64,000 nucleotides of DNA from Chimaeribacter californicus (GTDB lineage Bacteria; Pseudomonadota; Gammaproteobacteria; Enterobacterales; Enterobacteriaceae), in the NCBI RefSeq assembly GCF_002858675.1, contig NZ_PJZF01000003.1, positions 186,001-250,000 of the forward strand, written 5' to 3'. A program made the position numbers and the translations under genes. Of this stretch, positions 62,701-64,000 are shown one piece after another. The notes beneath the pieces are model-generated. The model did not search any database, was not told the origin of the DNA, and was given only the letters and a program-made list of their open reading frames with translations. Position 1 is the stretch's first letter. Each line of letters opens with the position of its first letter.

Positions 62701-64000
62701 ATAGGCGCGGGTCCCCAGCGTCACGGTCACGGTCGAGCCGGCGGCGGCGTCAATCACCCCGCTGAGGGTCTGCCCGGCCAGCGCTTCCGCGACGTTAATG
62801 CGGTTATCGCCGCCAAACAGCCCGGTAAGCTCCCCGACCACCGGCACATCATTGATGATGGCGGTCACAGTTTCCCCGACCGTGCGGGTGTTCCCGGCCG
62901 CGTCGGTCAGGGTGACATCCAGCGCCAGGTTGCCGTCACTGAGCAGCCCGAGCACATTCGGCGGCACCACAATCGCCCACTGGCCGTTCTGGCCGACGTC
63001 TGCCGTCAGGGTGGTGCCGCCCAGAGTCACGGCCACGGTAGCGCCAATCCCGGCAGAGGTCGCCACCCCGCTGATGGTCTGCGCCACGGCGGTATCCAGC
63101 GCATTCAGGGTGTTGTCGCCAAACACCGAATCCACCACCAGGTTCAGCGCGCTGTTGACCACTTTGTTCACGGTGACGGTGGCAGCCGTGGTGTTCCCGG
63201 CCTCGTCACCCACGCGCAACCCAAATACCAGCGCGCCTTCCGTCAGGCTGCCGAGCACTTCCGGCGTCAGGTCGAGGCTGAAGGTGCCGGTCTGGCTGAC
63301 CACGGCGGTGGCGAGCGGGCTGCCGTCGCCGAGGTAGAGGCCGATGGTCTGCCCCTCTGCCCCGGCGGCGGTACCGGTCAGCACCTGTGTGGTCAGGATA
63401 TCGGCAGCATTCAGGATGTTATCCCCGGCCAGCGCCGCCACGGTAATCAGCGGCGCGGCGGTGTCTACCGTCAGGGTCTGCGTCTGGGTGGTGGTGTTGC
63501 CCGCCTCGTCAGTCACGGTGGCGGTAATCGGGTAGCTGCCGTCGGTGAGCGCCTGCAAGGCGGAAGACGGCACAGTCGTTGACCAGGTGCCGTTCGCCTG
63601 CACCACGGCGCGGAAGGTGTTGCCATCCAGCGTCAGCGTCACCGTCTGCCCGGCTTCCGTTGCCGAGGCGGTACCGCTCAGGGTCTGGCTGCTGGTCAGC
63701 TCACCGGCGTTCAGGGTGTTATCGCCGGTGAACGGGTCCAGCGTCAGGGTCGGCGCGGTGCGGTCGACCAGCACGGTGGTGGTGCTGGTCAGGGTGGTGG
63801 TGGCGGTCGCCAGCGTCACCGTCAACGCCTGGGTACCGTCCGGCAGGTTGGCGGCGGTGTTGGCGATGCCGACACTCCACTCACCGTCAGTGCCGGAAAT
63901 CGGCGTGGTGCCGAGCACCGTGCCGTCTGCACGGGTCACGGTGACGGTACCGGCACTGCCGGTCGCCAGCCGGAAGAAGCGGCCGGTCAGGAACAGGGTC
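59716..64000 (-). CDS. Giant Ig-like-repeat adhesin (BapA-type), N-terminal part outside window
   Basis: This is the C-terminal roughly 1,428 residues of a very large secreted adhesin. The frame is open at the right edge, so the N-terminus lies outside the window. At least ten consecutive repeats of about 95-105 residues are seen, each with an FGDNxLN-like start, QTISGT in the middle, GxWSVxVP and TDAAGNT, plus a divergent eleventh. A Ser/Thr/Asp-rich linker follows, then GGTGNDTIQL and DGGTGTDTLEL RTX-like motifs and a beta-rich tail, the type I secretion signal. BapA of Salmonella mediates biofilm formation, and I infer a similar surface role. Internal repeats may differ between strains. 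Confidence 0.88.
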   Translation of the reverse strand, partial: TLFLTGRFFRLATGSAGTVTVTRADGTVLGTTPISGTDGEWSVGIANTAANLPDGTQALTVTLATATTTLTSTTTVLVDRTAPTLTLDPFTGDNTLNAGELTSSQTLSGTASATEAGQTVTLTLDGNTFRAVVQANGTWSTTVPSSALQALTDGSYPITATVTDEAGNTTTQTQTLTVDTAAPLITVAALAGDNILNAADILTTQVLTGTAAGAEGQTIGLYLGDGSPLATAVVSQTGTFSLDLTPEVLGSLTEGALVFGLRVGDEAGNTTAATVTVNKVVNSALNLVVDSVFGDNTLNALDTAVAQTISGVATSAGIGATVAVTLGGTTLTADVGQNGQWAIVVPPNVLGLLSDGNLALDVTLTDAAGNTRTVGETVTAIINDVPVVGELTGLFGGDNRINVAEALAGQTLSGVIDAAAGSTVTVTLGTRAYQSLVGAGGSWSVTLPSADLSALAVGNLALGLSVVDPAGNVATGSTTIGVFNTQPTITLNPIFGNGLLNIADTLVNQTISGVVNNAAPGSTVTLAIGNSTLSAVVGNNGSFSAVVTPDILSTLTSGTLTVGATLNGLAGNTATASAAVTVDVTAPTITLNPLFGDALLNAADATVNQLIGGTIANAEAGSRVVVSIGSQQYVTTTAADGTFSLALTPSVLRTLTDGTLSVGVSVTDAAGNTSSTTGSALVGINTLPTITLNPAFGGDNILNVLEALTTQTISGTVGNVAAGSTVRINVGNIVTTATVGQNGSFSAQLTPDVLGTLLSGNLTVGVSVTDPVGNIASASVGAVIGPRVTPTVTLNTIFGDGVLSAADLASAQTISGTTTNAATGSAISVTLGGTTYTTTVGSSGTWSLSVPAGSLTGLANGTQTVNATVTDPYGTTGTASRTVSVIAQTPPTVTLSSVFGDNAISATDARQAQTISGTATNAEGSTLRVTLGGTTYTTTVGSSGAWSVSVPAAALAALADGTYTVSASVTNAANNTGSSTAGVSVITHTQPTITLGSVFGGDGYLNLSEASTNETISGTATNAVGSTVTVNVAGNVLTTTVGSNGTWSVTVPSTTLRNISDGSHPLTVAVSDAAGNTANASTTFTAVTHNLPLIGVDPVLNLVNFLLFGLTVSGGTLNLAQGTRVRVSLQGVAQTTTVDALGRYSVHYTSSLLGGLLINLNSIVTVSAVDVAGNAASTTTTLLLGSLLPVAATAETQTLMMSVAGDDVSSLATGDDNSSDNSVVTLSALSVSSEATTTSDTSDSTLSATALTTTDTSTAAVATQESSDTAYSIGGLTLDLVTSGGEALGGTGNDTIQLHTLDFQHIDGGTGTDTLELAGTGQHLDLVALGLKVEHIEIFDLGQSGTNSIKLDLHEAETVKDQPDETLFIRGAEGSQVTLAGEGATWETTGQRLVDGLTFDIYHNSSLESSNTLGDVLVQHGIQVQQV

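Noticed and set aside
61496..62701. 401-codon open frame on the plus strand opposite the adhesin
   Set aside because: It is a mirror of the GC-rich Ala/Val/Thr repeats of the adhesin on the other strand; the repeat structure and RTX end prove the minus strand is coding.

Overview
The window is chromosomal DNA from a member of the Enterobacterales. Positions 22-9632 follow the order of the Escherichia coli rtn(pdeN)-yejG-bcr-rsuA-yejH(radD)-rplY-yejK-yejL-yejM-proL neighbourhood, without yejABEF. An OmpC-type porin with a recognisable divergent micF RNA supports the same order. I cannot fix the genus; a Serratia-, Erwinia- or Kluyvera-like host would fit equally well.

Layout. (1) 1-9632 is conserved backbone: an EAL phosphodiesterase cut by the window edge, YejG, the Bcr exporter, RsuA, RadD, ribosomal protein L25, YejK, YejL, the LPS regulator YejM/PbgA and tRNA-Pro(GGG). 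(2) 9946-41750 is a complete type VI secretion system (T6SS), all on the minus strand, with all 13 core genes (tssA-M) plus a TagA-like protein and an OmpA-like peptidoglycan anchor. Two effector modules are embedded in it. One has VgrG, PAAR, a VasX-like membrane toxin, two mosaic copies of a putative immunity membrane protein, a DUF4123 adaptor and an unknown 389-aa membrane protein. The other is a PAAR-Ntox44 toxin with a putative exported immunity protein. (3) 42564-44856 holds small accessory genes: MsgA/DinI-like, DUF2502, three tiny hydrophobic ORFs, a 71-aa unknown and a MarA-like regulator. (4) 44944-49740 holds two tandem GH18 chitinases that share an apparently identical 623-bp 3' block. 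(5) 50022-51530 is ompC with micF. (6) 51903-53909 is a large Sel1/TPR-like protein, followed by about 0.8 kb of repeats: 24 heptamers, a hairpin-rich segment and 110-bp tandem repeats. (7) 54804-64000 is a BapA-type system: a giant Ig-like-repeat adhesin, cut by the right edge, with its TolC-like, ABC and HlyD-like type I secretion genes downstream.

How it works together. The T6SS genes build a contractile injection machine: baseplate TssEFGK, membrane complex TssJLM plus the OmpA protein, sheath TssBC recycled by ClpV, tube Hcp and spike VgrG/PAAR. It would deliver the VasX-like and Ntox44 toxins. Chitinases, porin and the secreted adhesin suggest a surface- and environment-facing lifestyle.

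The most unusual signal is at 24305-26543. The last 68 codons of the VasX-like toxin gene and the whole downstream immunity gene are duplicated in tandem. The toxin copy is a stop-containing stub. The two immunity proteins are almost identical except for a swapped transmembrane segment. This looks like effector-immunity diversification caught in progress. All family assignments come from reading motifs, without database searches.
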